The position numbers and the translations under genes were made by a program. A DNA stretch of 28,649 nt. It comes from a virus. The first letter of the stretch is position 1. Every line of letters starts with the position of its first letter. Positions 1-6,820 of the stretch are shown one piece after another. The notes under the pieces were generated by a model, which was given only the letters and a program-made list of their open reading frames with translations, did not search any database and was not told the origin of the DNA. Location: positions 1-28,649 of IMG/VR virus record IMGVR_UViG_3300010297_000060; one strand, written 5' to 3'.

Positions 1-1246
1 TACCAGCATACAATGATATGTACACATCGTTGTCGGCAGCTCTGAACTTTAATTCACTCGAATCATAGAGAGGATTAGTTTGAAGTCTGATTTGTTGCCC
101 ATCGCCGGGATGCCCGAATAGCATATCTACCCCTTCTGTTGGGTTGGCGTATATGCTCATTCCTCCATTAGTGGTGATCCCATCACCCGCATCAAAGGCC
201 CCGCCAAGCTGCAAATATACAGCATCGGTACCAAAGTAATCGCTGGCGTTAACGACCAATCCATTAGCTCCTCCGTATTGCATTTTGTCGGAGTCGACCA
301 AGAACTCATTGAATCCCGTTCCTACCGTAATGGATGCCACATTGAAGTGAATATCATCGGAAGCCACTCCGAGGTAATCCCAGTAAGTATCAGACGCGGC
401 GGGGAGCGGTTCCTTGTTTAAGTTGGCCTGTTTCGCAACATATATTCCCCCGCTATAAAATACCGCCGAGCGATAGTTCGCTGAATAGAAGTAGTTCACT
501 GTGGCTTCCCATGTGCCATGAATCATCATGGCTATTCCGTCTGAACCGTCACCACCAGCGCCCCCATCAATACCATCAACTGGCTCAATGGCAAATACCG
601 TGTACTCACGAACCATACCGGATATGGTATCGGTGAATTGGAATACTACTGCTGCTGTTCCATCACCTGTCACAACCGCGGTAATGTCATTGACTGTCGC
701 CGTGAACGCATCGACATCAACTACCCCGGAGTTTCGGGTTATTCCGATAGACCTTGACCGTGTTCCGCTTGGGTCTTCGAACGATACCGTTACGGTTCCC
801 GTTGTGGCAACTGGGGCCCATGTCCCGGCGGCCTTGACCCATCCAGAACCCACATCGCAAGTGACATATCCCACCTTCTCTTGAGGAGGAACGCCCACTG
901 CGATCTTGTCGCCATTAGAAAAAGTTTCACCAACGGAAAACCCGACCAGTTCAAGAATCTCGAATACAACCGTGTCGATATCAGTCACGCTGCTGACCTC
1001 TACATAGGCAGAGTTCCCGGCATTATTTTGAACCATCAACCGATGCCCGGGAACCATCCATTCAGTCGTATCAACATCCACTGATACCGTACCACCAACA
1101 GCCGGGATAGTTGCTGAGGCAGAAACCTCTCCGAATGGGAAGTCCCTTTGCAAGGAGGCCTTCTGGATTTCCTCCAGATGCTCAATTCGCTTGGCGTTGC
1201 TACCCCATGGGGTAATGGCTTGAATCAATTCTTTCCATGCACTCAT
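1..1246 (-). CDS. Tail-fibre/appendage-type structural protein, 3' end cut by window edge
   Basis: An open frame runs from an ATG at 1246 to the window edge without a stop (415 codons visible, so partial). Residues 10-30 carry a short helical motif around KRIEHLEEI that resembles the start of the preceding gene product. Residues 40-220 are beta-rich, low-complexity sequence typical of phage fibres. A short glycine-rich stretch follows at about 223-237 (GIDGGAGGDGSDG), then a W/Y-rich segment at about 245-275 resembling small carbohydrate-binding modules (GTWEATVNYF, then GGIYVAKQ). The ATG overlaps the TGA of the preceding gene by 4 bp, which fixes the start. The role as a fibre or receptor-binding component is inferred from composition and place in the late operon; the C-terminal part is not visible. 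Confidence 0.75.
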   Translation of the reverse strand, partial: MSAWKELIQAITPWGSNAKRIEHLEEIQKASLQRDFPFGEVSASATIPAVGGTVSVDVDTTEWMVPGHRLMVQNNAGNSAYVEVSSVTDIDTVVFEILELVGFSVGETFSNGDKIAVGVPPQEKVGYVTCDVGSGWVKAAGTWAPVATTGTVTVSFEDPSGTRSRSIGITRNSGVVDVDAFTATVNDITAVVTGDGTAAVVFQFTDTISGMVREYTVFAIEPVDGIDGGAGGDGSDGIAMMIHGTWEATVNYFYSANYRSAVFYSGGIYVAKQANLNKEPLPAASDTYWDYLGVASDDIHFNVASITVGTGFNEFLVDSDKMQYGGANGLVVNASDYFGTDAVYLQLGGAFDAGDGITTNGGMSIYANPTEGVDMLFGHPGDGQQIRLQTNPLYDSSELKFRAADNDVYISLYAG

Positions 1247-1695
1247 AGGGTTCCTCCATCAATTTCCGTGGCGACGACAACGACCTGCCACTCGTTCAAA
1301 GCCACCTTGACTAGCTTCATTTCCGACCAAGCGCCGGATGAAGTCACATCGCTTTCATTTCCTCCGGCCTCAGCTGTGCCGTTTAAGGTCACACCAGTTG
1401 CCCCCCGCACGGTTAGGCCGTCATTCGCCTCGACAAGCACATATATAACCGTGCCAATGGGGAATGGGACTGAGGCATTCAGCGGGACCGTCAGCACAGC
1501 ATTATCCATTGAGATGATGTCCATGCCATCGGTGAGGGCCAAGGTGTAATTCCCCGCCTGGGCGTTGATTGTCGGCACTGATAAACTGTTCCCGGCGGCG
1601 GCCAGTAACTTCACGATAGTTTCCAGCAGGTCAATCCGCTTGATAGGATTGGCAAGCGGGGAAATGGAATCAGCCTTTTCTTGAGCCGTACTCAT
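1243..1695 (-). CDS. Small virion-associated beta protein (150 aa)
   Basis: A 150-aa protein without recognised catalytic motifs. It begins with a short helix-forming segment (NPIKRIDLLETIVKLL, about residues 17-32), followed by beta-rich sequence typical of small phage decoration or fibre-associated proteins, and ends in ATEIDGGTL. The N-terminal KRI-x-x-LE motif recurs in the next gene, and the C-terminal TEIDGG motif recurs in the 57-aa protein encoded at 18163-18336. Start and stop overlap the neighbours by 4 bp on both sides, so it is translated as part of the same late transcript. A structural role is inferred from context; the exact function is unknown. Confidence 0.75.
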   Translation of the reverse strand: MSTAQEKADSISPLANPIKRIDLLETIVKLLAAAGNSLSVPTINAQAGNYTLALTDGMDIISMDNAVLTVPLNASVPFPIGTVIYVLVEANDGLTVRGATGVTLNGTAEAGGNESDVTSSGAWSEMKLVKVALNEWQVVVVATEIDGGTL

Positions 1696-2573
1696 CGTGG
1701 AATCTCCTTAAAGATTGAACGGAGCTGTCGCTTGTACTCCGCAAAGTTTACGCCTGCCATGCTTCCATTGCGGTCCACATCCTTGGAAAGACGGCTCCGA
1801 ACATAGTCTGAGCAGGCTGTGATAAAGCGGTCTTCTACTGCCTCCGGAACATGAATCTCATCGTCATCGGCAAACTTTGTCCCGAGCGTTCTGTGGGAGA
1901 TTTGCAAGATTTTCTCGAAGTCGATAATAGGATGAACGATAAGCGTATCCCTATCAGGTGAAACCGCATAAAGAAGGTCACATGAATTAACCAGCCCGTT
2001 GATAATTTGGTATCGGCGATCCCAAGGGATTCGGGTCAATGGGCCAAGGCGGTCGGATGTCTCATAGGTGGCGGTGCTTGCCTTCCGGTAAAGGATTGTA
2101 GAGCCTCCCGCGTCAGACTCAGTGAGGGGCGAACCTCCTGCTGTCTCGGAAACGGTAAGGCTGCCTCCGGAATCAACAATATGCAGAAGTGTTTCAACTG
2201 CCCATCCTGTACCGCTTGAGTCTGAAATGACAATGGTATCGCCGTCAGCAAGGGCCGGAGCAGTCAATACCCCTGAGCCATTGGTAGTGGCCTCTACACC
2301 ATCCTCGTCGTCAAAGGCATATCCGGATGGGATTACCCGCAGTTCAGTCATTGTGATGGCAGCAGGGATACCCACTTCACAAGCGTTGCCGTCGATAATT
2401 ACCTCGGAAGATGGTACATTAAGAAGCGAGTCCGGCTTCAGTGTCGGGAAAAAGCTCAAGGCTTCCAAGAGGGACACGCGGATATGGCGCTCCAAATAGT
2501 TTTCGGTGCCATGAATCTCCCCGTCCTCAAGGAGCATTACCTTTACCTCTGCCTTGAACTCGCTGTATTTCAT
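1692..2573 (-). CDS. Putative head-tail adaptor/connector protein (293 aa)
   Basis: The 293-aa protein opens with a helical region (KYSEFKAEVKVMLLEDGE, then HIRVSLLEALSFFP) and has a beta-rich insert at about residues 60-165. It ends with a helical segment containing VEDRFITACSDYVRSRLSKD. The arrangement of N- and C-terminal helices around a variable insert resembles phage adaptor proteins that dock under the portal (the T7 gp11 or P22 gp4 type), and the gene lies downstream of the capsid gene as expected. I do not see a diagnostic motif, so this is inference from shape and synteny. It overlaps its upstream neighbour (stop at 2570) and its downstream neighbour (start at 1695) by 4 bp each. 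Confidence 0.55.
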   Translation of the reverse strand: MKYSEFKAEVKVMLLEDGEIHGTENYLERHIRVSLLEALSFFPTLKPDSLLNVPSSEVIIDGNACEVGIPAAITMTELRVIPSGYAFDDEDGVEATTNGSGVLTAPALADGDTIVISDSSGTGWAVETLLHIVDSGGSLTVSETAGGSPLTESDAGGSTILYRKASTATYETSDRLGPLTRIPWDRRYQIINGLVNSCDLLYAVSPDRDTLIVHPIIDFEKILQISHRTLGTKFADDDEIHVPEAVEDRFITACSDYVRSRLSKDVDRNGSMAGVNFAEYKRQLRSIFKEIPR

Positions 2574-3136
2574 CCGTTCTTATTCAAAAAGCTCTCCCAC
2601 TCAGGGATGTTATATCCTTGGGTAGACTTGCCAGGGTTGCCTTCTTGCTTAGCCAGGTCTCGCAGTTTAGGCAGGGAAATACCCAGTGTGTCGGCGAGGG
2701 CTGCCTGAGATGTCACATAGTTCTGCTCCGGAGTGGCATCGTCGCGTTGCTTGGTTTCGAGGAGATCATCCATCGAATGCTCCTGCACAGGTTCAGCTTG
2801 GTCAGTAGCTTGGTCAGTCACAGAATCCGCACTTTTTTCGGCGGGGGGCTGGGGAGTAGGCACTTCCCCCGATACGGCTTCCGTTACCTTCCAGGTGTTG
2901 GTTTGCCGGGTTCCCTTTTTTTTTATCCAGATCAAGAAATCTGCTTCGGTAATTTCCGATACACCAAAAGTCCCGGCAATCGAATCGAGTGCGGCACTCA
3001 CCTTCTCGTCCTCTGTGGCGAAGACCCCCCACCACTGTCCTGCGAAGAACTGAACGGGGTCGAATTGAACCTTATAGTCACCAGCTTGGACTGGAAGACC
3101 TTCTATGCAACCTTGTTGGAGATAGTATTTTTTCAT
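2570..3136 (-). CDS. Phage protein with C-terminal Nu1/MerR-like winged-helix domain (188 aa)
   Basis: Residues 1-75 form an unrecognised domain rich in aromatic residues (FFAGQWWGVF). Residues 90-135 are a low-complexity acidic linker with many D, E, P and Q. Residues 140-188 look like a winged helix of the Nu1/MerR type: ALADTLGISLPKLRDLAKQ, then a short wing and YNIPEWESFLNKNG. Such domains occur in small terminase subunits and other DNA-binding phage proteins, but the position far downstream of terL is unusual for a small terminase. The ATG at 3136 overlaps the stop of the glycosyltransferase-like gene by 4 bp. A copy of GTATCACAAA lies just upstream, inside the end of that gene. DNA binding is inferred; the role is unknown. 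Confidence 0.6.
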   Translation of the reverse strand: MKKYYLQQGCIEGLPVQAGDYKVQFDPVQFFAGQWWGVFATEDEKVSAALDSIAGTFGVSEITEADFLIWIKKKGTRQTNTWKVTEAVSGEVPTPQPPAEKSADSVTDQATDQAEPVQEHSMDDLLETKQRDDATPEQNYVTSQAALADTLGISLPKLRDLAKQEGNPGKSTQGYNIPEWESFLNKNG

Positions 3137-4008
3137 AAAGCAATAAGTTTGTGATACTCTTCCTCACTTATTACATGAGGTGTACCACTCCGGAAAGCCA
3201 AAACTTGTTTTTCTATGGTGTCAGCCCGGAGCGTATGCCAGTTCACGCCATTCATATTTACTTTCCTTGGGCTGACCCTGTGCATCCCGCTTTGATTCCC
3301 ATGCCAAAGTAGATGCAATGCCTCCGCTTCAAAGGCTTCATCTTTTAGAAGCCCCTGCGATTCGTTCAAGTATCGGATCAGGCTGCCGTCCTTCACCGGG
3401 TGGAAAGCGGCGCACTCTCCAAGGTGTTCCTTGTCTTTTGGGAATGTTCGGTTCCCGTAGAAATGCTTGAGTGTTTGTGAACTATGCGTTTTCCCCTCGA
3501 CGGAGTGGCGGGAGTATGTGTCCCACGGCCAATGGTCGGGAGCCTTCGCAATGTCAGATTGCTCTGCCCAGTCTGCTGGATAAACAGCAGTCCCATTCAT
3601 ATGGGGAATGTCGTACACATGAAGAACTGGGCCCATGAAAGGCTTACCACACTCCTCGTACTCCTTGACTACCTCATCCATCCATCCCGGCCGGGTTGGG
3701 ATCATGTCGGTTTCCATCCACAAAAACGGTTTACCGGACTTGGCTGCCCGCTCCGCGGTAAAGATGAACATCCGATTCGCGGCCCCTGGATAGCCGGGGT
3801 CTTTTCCAAAGTAGATATCCAGATGGACATGAATCCCTCCTTCTCGATGAAGGATGTGGTGGACCCGGGAAAGCGTGTTATCGTCAACCTTTTGGTCAAC
3901 CGTGAGGTAAATCTCTGTGCCCTCCGACACTCCAACAGCCACCAACCATTTTGCCCACAGAGTAATCAGAGGTATATCTTTCTGGCAAATGGCGATGGCG
4001 ATGTTCAT
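3133..4008 (-). CDS. Glycosyltransferase-like protein, GT-A type (291 aa)
   Basis: A Rossmann-like start (NIAIAICQKDIPLITLWAKW) is followed by FLWMETDMIPTRPGWMDEV at about residues 95-113. There, ETD occupies the place of the metal-binding DxD motif of GT-A glycosyltransferases, followed by the usual hydrophobic and tryptophan-containing stretch. The frame is open further upstream, but ATG 4008 is chosen because it overlaps the stop of the preceding gene by 4 bp, as throughout this operon; the upstream extension is cysteine-rich and unlikely. Glycosyltransferases in virion operons can decorate capsid or fibre proteins or alter host surface sugars; which applies here cannot be told. Nothing in the sequence identifies donor or acceptor. 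Confidence 0.65.
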   Translation of the reverse strand: MNIAIAICQKDIPLITLWAKWLVAVGVSEGTEIYLTVDQKVDDNTLSRVHHILHREGGIHVHLDIYFGKDPGYPGAANRMFIFTAERAAKSGKPFLWMETDMIPTRPGWMDEVVKEYEECGKPFMGPVLHVYDIPHMNGTAVYPADWAEQSDIAKAPDHWPWDTYSRHSVEGKTHSSQTLKHFYGNRTFPKDKEHLGECAAFHPVKDGSLIRYLNESQGLLKDEAFEAEALHLLWHGNQSGMHRVSPRKVNMNGVNWHTLRADTIEKQVLAFRSGTPHVISEEEYHKLIAL

Positions 4009-4334
4009 CCCGTTATTTTCTTTACGATGATTTGGCCTATGATCGTCAGCACAGACCCAACAACTCCACCGACTGCAATTACCCCGGCCCAAAACCCTGC
4101 TAATCGTATCTTGTTTCGCTCAATCGCCCCGAGCCTGCGCATGGATTCGTCGATTTTTTCCTCAAGCTCGTCCAACCGATTCCGATGTATGTCACAGGCA
4201 ACAGAATTTCCTGGCTGACCCACGACATCTTGGCGAGCTAAGTGTCGCTCCAGTCTGGTGTTCAGGGCATTCAATTCTCGGATGACCTCATCAATCCTCT
4301 CGTGAATCCTTATTTTATCTGCTTCTTCAGCCAT
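4005..4334 (-). CDS. XhlA-like coiled-coil protein with C-terminal membrane helix (109 aa), possible lysis accessory
   Basis: A 109-aa protein. Residues about 8-75 are strongly heptad-like and charged (HERIDEVIRELNALNTRLER, then NRLDELEEKIDESMRRL). One hydrophobic segment follows at about 80-103 (GFWAGVIAVGGVVGSVLTII) and the tail is basic (VKKITG). This layout matches XhlA/haemolysin-type holin accessory proteins. ATG 4334 is preferred over an in-frame upstream start because it gives an 8-bp overlap with the lipoprotein gene rather than an 86-bp overlap. A role in lysis together with the adjacent membrane protein is inferred; no endolysin is present in the window to confirm a lysis cassette. 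Confidence 0.6.
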   Translation of the reverse strand: MAEEADKIRIHERIDEVIRELNALNTRLERHLARQDVVGQPGNSVACDIHRNRLDELEEKIDESMRRLGAIERNKIRLAGFWAGVIAVGGVVGSVLTIIGQIIVKKITG

Positions 4335-4881
4335 AGGTTCTTTGCTTCTTGCTAAATATTTCGGGCGGCTTCTTGGCGGCAGTGTGGTGGTAGTACCACG
4401 CAACGGCTCCAATTAAAGAAATAATAAGGGCATAGGGGCCATATTCAGGGATGGCCGTACTGAGATAGGCAGTTGCAGCACCTCCGGCAAAGACCATCGG
4501 GCCTGCCAGCTTGGGGATTAAGGGGAACCAGAACGAGGCTACGAACAATCCGATACCAAGGACACAGACCCCGGCTCCAACATAGCTGAACATCTTGTAC
4601 TGTTCGAGCTTCGCAAGGAATCCTGCGTGTTCATCCTCTCGGCTCGATCCGGTGCTGGCCGTTACTTGTGTCTGGTCAGGTAGAGTGATGGTCAGGGATG
4701 CGCTTTCGTCCGGGTTGCTCGGCTGGGAAACAGTGATTGTCACCTTCCCGTCGTCGGCCCTCTCAACCTGAATCCCGCCACCTAGCGTCTGGGTAACAGG
4801 GGGCTTCCCTGCCTTGAATGGGTTGAGGTTACTGCACCCTGTGACCAGAACCAAAAGTAAGACTGTTGCTATCCATCTCAT
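4327..4881 (-). CDS. Lipoprotein with additional membrane segments (184 aa)
   Basis: From ATG 4881 the protein starts with MRWIATVLLLVLVTGCSNL, a lipoprotein signal with lipobox LVTGC and lipidated Cys16. A soluble beta-rich part follows (about residues 20-75), then two or three hydrophobic segments from about residue 97 to 170 (SYVGAGVCVLGIGLFVASFW; GPMVFAGGAATAYLST; YALIISLIGAVAWYY). A lipoprotein that also has several membrane helices is unusual. An in-frame ATG at 4911 would place the start inside a terminator hairpin and spoil the signal peptide, so 4881 is chosen. Together with the next gene it may form a lysis or membrane module, but no holin or spanin family is firmly recognised. Confidence 0.6.
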   Translation of the reverse strand: MRWIATVLLLVLVTGCSNLNPFKAGKPPVTQTLGGGIQVERADDGKVTITVSQPSNPDESASLTITLPDQTQVTASTGSSREDEHAGFLAKLEQYKMFSYVGAGVCVLGIGLFVASFWFPLIPKLAGPMVFAGGAATAYLSTAIPEYGPYALIISLIGAVAWYYHHTAAKKPPEIFSKKQRTYG

Positions 4882-4886
4882 TGTAG

Positions 4887-4918
4887 AAAAAGGGGCGGGC
4901 GTTTGCCACACCCGCCCC
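4887..4918 (-). terminator. Rho-independent terminator after the capsid gene
   Basis: On the minus strand, GGGGCGGG (4918-4911) pairs perfectly with CCCGCCCC (4899-4892) across an 11-nt loop, followed by five T residues (4891-4887). It lies about 40 bp after the capsid stop codon. The T run ends only 5 bp upstream of the lipoprotein ATG, so downstream genes depend on read-through or another promoter. Confidence 0.85.
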
Positions 4919-4957
4919 CGTAGTTATACTACATACTACCCCAAGATTATCTACGCC

Positions 4958-6706
4958 TTAGGCGCTAACAGAATTAGAATCATTAGCTTCAAAGGCCGGG
5001 CACACCTGTGCGGTGTAAATCGGGCAATCGTCGCTGAAGTTCGTGTAAACGAGGTGGCTGGACTCGTCACCAATCATCGGACAGTAAGTGGTACTCTCCA
5101 TGTCATAGTGCGTGTAGTTCGCCTTGATTACACATTTGAAATCCGGGTCCGTTTCAAGGTCCGGGGTCTTGCTGCGCCGCTTGGCGGTTTCAGCAATACC
5201 GAGAGTGAAGTCACTCCAGTCGATGAACCACATGAAGTTGGCGCGGTTGCGGATAGCAGCCGGGAAATGGCTACGGAAGTCCGTCATCCACGGCTCCTGA
5301 ATCACATGGAGAACAACTCCGACTTCATCGAACTCGTAAGAGCGACGGTACCACATAGTGCGGTTTTCGCCGAACTTAATCGGGTCAGACGGTCCGAAGT
5401 GCTGTTGCCAAGTGATACCGTACTTCTTCTGGTAGTACTGCCCCATGAGGGAATGGATGCGGTTCGCCGTGTGACGGTCCACCATTACATCAATATCCTC
5501 CACGGTTCCACCAGTACGGCCTTCGCGGTAACGCTTCAAAGCGTACAGCTGTTCTTCAAGCACATTGAAGTTCAGCGGCTGGCCCTGATTGTCGATAACA
5601 CGATTACAGGCCTGAAGCTGCGGGTAAAGACCGATGGCATTCGACTTGTAGTGCAAGAAGACTCCGGTGCGCGGGTCCGTGACCTGCGGTAGAGACTGGT
5701 ACGTTTCCACAGTCTGGTTCTCGTCGATGGGCTGGCCCCAGAAAACGGAGGTCATCCACTTGCGGAGATACAGTTGGAACATCTTCTTGTTCTGCTCGGT
5801 CGAGGGAAGCTGCTTGAATTTCTCCAAGTAGATATTGACCTTGCCCTCGAAGATGTAACTGAGGAACTTTTCGTACTCATCATCCCAGGAACGGGTGAAG
5901 CGGCTCGTGCCAAACCAGTAGGCTTGCAACCTGCGGCTCATGTCCACGGGCTGATTCTGACACCAGCTCTCGTAGTCGGAGACAGAGTTCGCACCAATCT
6001 GGGCGACACCAGCTTCCGGCTGGTAAACGGCCTTCTGTCCTGCGGTCCATCCAGCCCATCCAGCCTCAGTGACCAGCGGGCGAACATAGACATAACAAGA
6101 GGTGGCGTCGATGCGCTCGGCATTCTCGATTACGAAGTATGGCTCCTGAGCTGCGGAAGTGGCAGAGAGATTCAGGACAACGATGTGCTCTCCCTTGAGG
6201 AAGAACCGTTGCAACTCCTGAATGTCGCTCTTGTACCGGGCTACATGCTCTGCTTCGCCGAAGGCAATACCATCGGAGTTCGTGACGGTGATACGCCATG
6301 AACCATCGTGATAAGAAACGCCGTCAACAGTTGATCCAGCATTCGGATTGACTGCACCCGCTGTGATTTTGAAAGCGTATGCGTTGATAATGTCTTCCTT
6401 TTCCCGCAGAATGTACGGAAGGAAGAAGGACTTACTTTTTCCAACGGATTGTTCAGTAAGATGGACGCCTTGCTTCTTGCCCTTTGCCCGGGAAAGGAGC
6501 AGGTCAACCAGGTTGCTTTCTCGAACGCCAGAAATTCCACCCATCAGGGCTTGGCGATACAAGAATGCCGCCTCCAGGTAACCGTCGGCTGCCCTATCTT
6601 CAATCCATTGGGGAGTAACCCCGTTAATGTTGGCCTTTGTCAGGCTCGGGTAATCGTCCACATCCATAAGGACTGGACCACATTGGCTGAAGAATGATGC
6701 ACTCAT
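4958..6706 (-). CDS. Probable major capsid protein (582 aa)
   Basis: A 582-aa soluble protein with no signal peptide or membrane segment. I do not recognise a diagnostic motif. The assignment rests on position: it follows terL, portal and a scaffold-like gene in the canonical head-gene order. It is the only gene placed alone between two strong rho-independent terminators with its own promoter region, as expected for the most abundant structural protein. It is longer than a typical HK97-fold capsid of 300-400 aa, so it probably carries insertion domains; the residue 100-230 region is beta-rich and could be one. ATG 6706 lies 13 nt after an operator-like palindrome and has only a weak AGG upstream. 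Confidence 0.7.
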   Translation of the reverse strand: MSASFFSQCGPVLMDVDDYPSLTKANINGVTPQWIEDRAADGYLEAAFLYRQALMGGISGVRESNLVDLLLSRAKGKKQGVHLTEQSVGKSKSFFLPYILREKEDIINAYAFKITAGAVNPNAGSTVDGVSYHDGSWRITVTNSDGIAFGEAEHVARYKSDIQELQRFFLKGEHIVVLNLSATSAAQEPYFVIENAERIDATSCYVYVRPLVTEAGWAGWTAGQKAVYQPEAGVAQIGANSVSDYESWCQNQPVDMSRRLQAYWFGTSRFTRSWDDEYEKFLSYIFEGKVNIYLEKFKQLPSTEQNKKMFQLYLRKWMTSVFWGQPIDENQTVETYQSLPQVTDPRTGVFLHYKSNAIGLYPQLQACNRVIDNQGQPLNFNVLEEQLYALKRYREGRTGGTVEDIDVMVDRHTANRIHSLMGQYYQKKYGITWQQHFGPSDPIKFGENRTMWYRRSYEFDEVGVVLHVIQEPWMTDFRSHFPAAIRNRANFMWFIDWSDFTLGIAETAKRRSKTPDLETDPDFKCVIKANYTHYDMESTTYCPMIGDESSHLVYTNFSDDCPIYTAQVCPAFEANDSNSVSA

Positions 6707-6715
6707 AACAGCCTA

Positions 6716-6745
6716 AAGATATCATTTTGTGATACACCGTGTCTT
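6716..6745 (-). promoter_or_regulatory. Capsid-gene promoter with operator-like palindrome
   Basis: Read on the minus strand: AAGACA (6745-6740), an 18-bp spacer, then TATCTT (6721-6716) preceded by an extended TGA. The palindrome TATCAC-AAA-ATGATA (6734-6720, one mismatch) fills the end of the spacer and overlaps the -10 region. The ATG follows 9 nt after the -10, so the transcript would be nearly leaderless. The -35 and -10 each match consensus at 4 of 6 positions, so the promoter itself is a moderate prediction. The same layout is seen at 18345-18372. Confidence 0.5.
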
Positions 6746-6758
6746 AAATCGGCCTATT

Positions 6759-6798
6759 AAAAAATAAAAATCCCGGCCAATTTCTTTTGACCGGGATT
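6759..6798 (-). terminator. Rho-independent terminator between scaffold and capsid genes
   Basis: On the minus strand AATCCCGG (6798-6791) pairs with CCGGGATT (6776-6769). The stem extends inward through one mismatch to TCAA/TTGG, leaving a short loop. It is followed by a long T-rich tract (TTTTATTTTTTAA). It lies directly after the scaffold stop at 6821 and upstream of the capsid promoter. Confidence 0.88.
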
Positions 6799-6820
6799 CG
6801 AGACCTATGACACCTGAAAA

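Noticed and set aside
3147-3156. Promoter before the 188-aa gene from the GTATCACAAA copy
   Set aside because: The motif is in frame as Tyr-His-Lys in the end of the glycosyltransferase-like gene and no -35/-10 pair is seen; it may be chance.
4814-5692. Long plus-strand ORF antisense to the capsid gene
   Set aside because: It overlaps the capsid and lipoprotein genes on the opposite strand and crosses the terminator; composition gives no domain.
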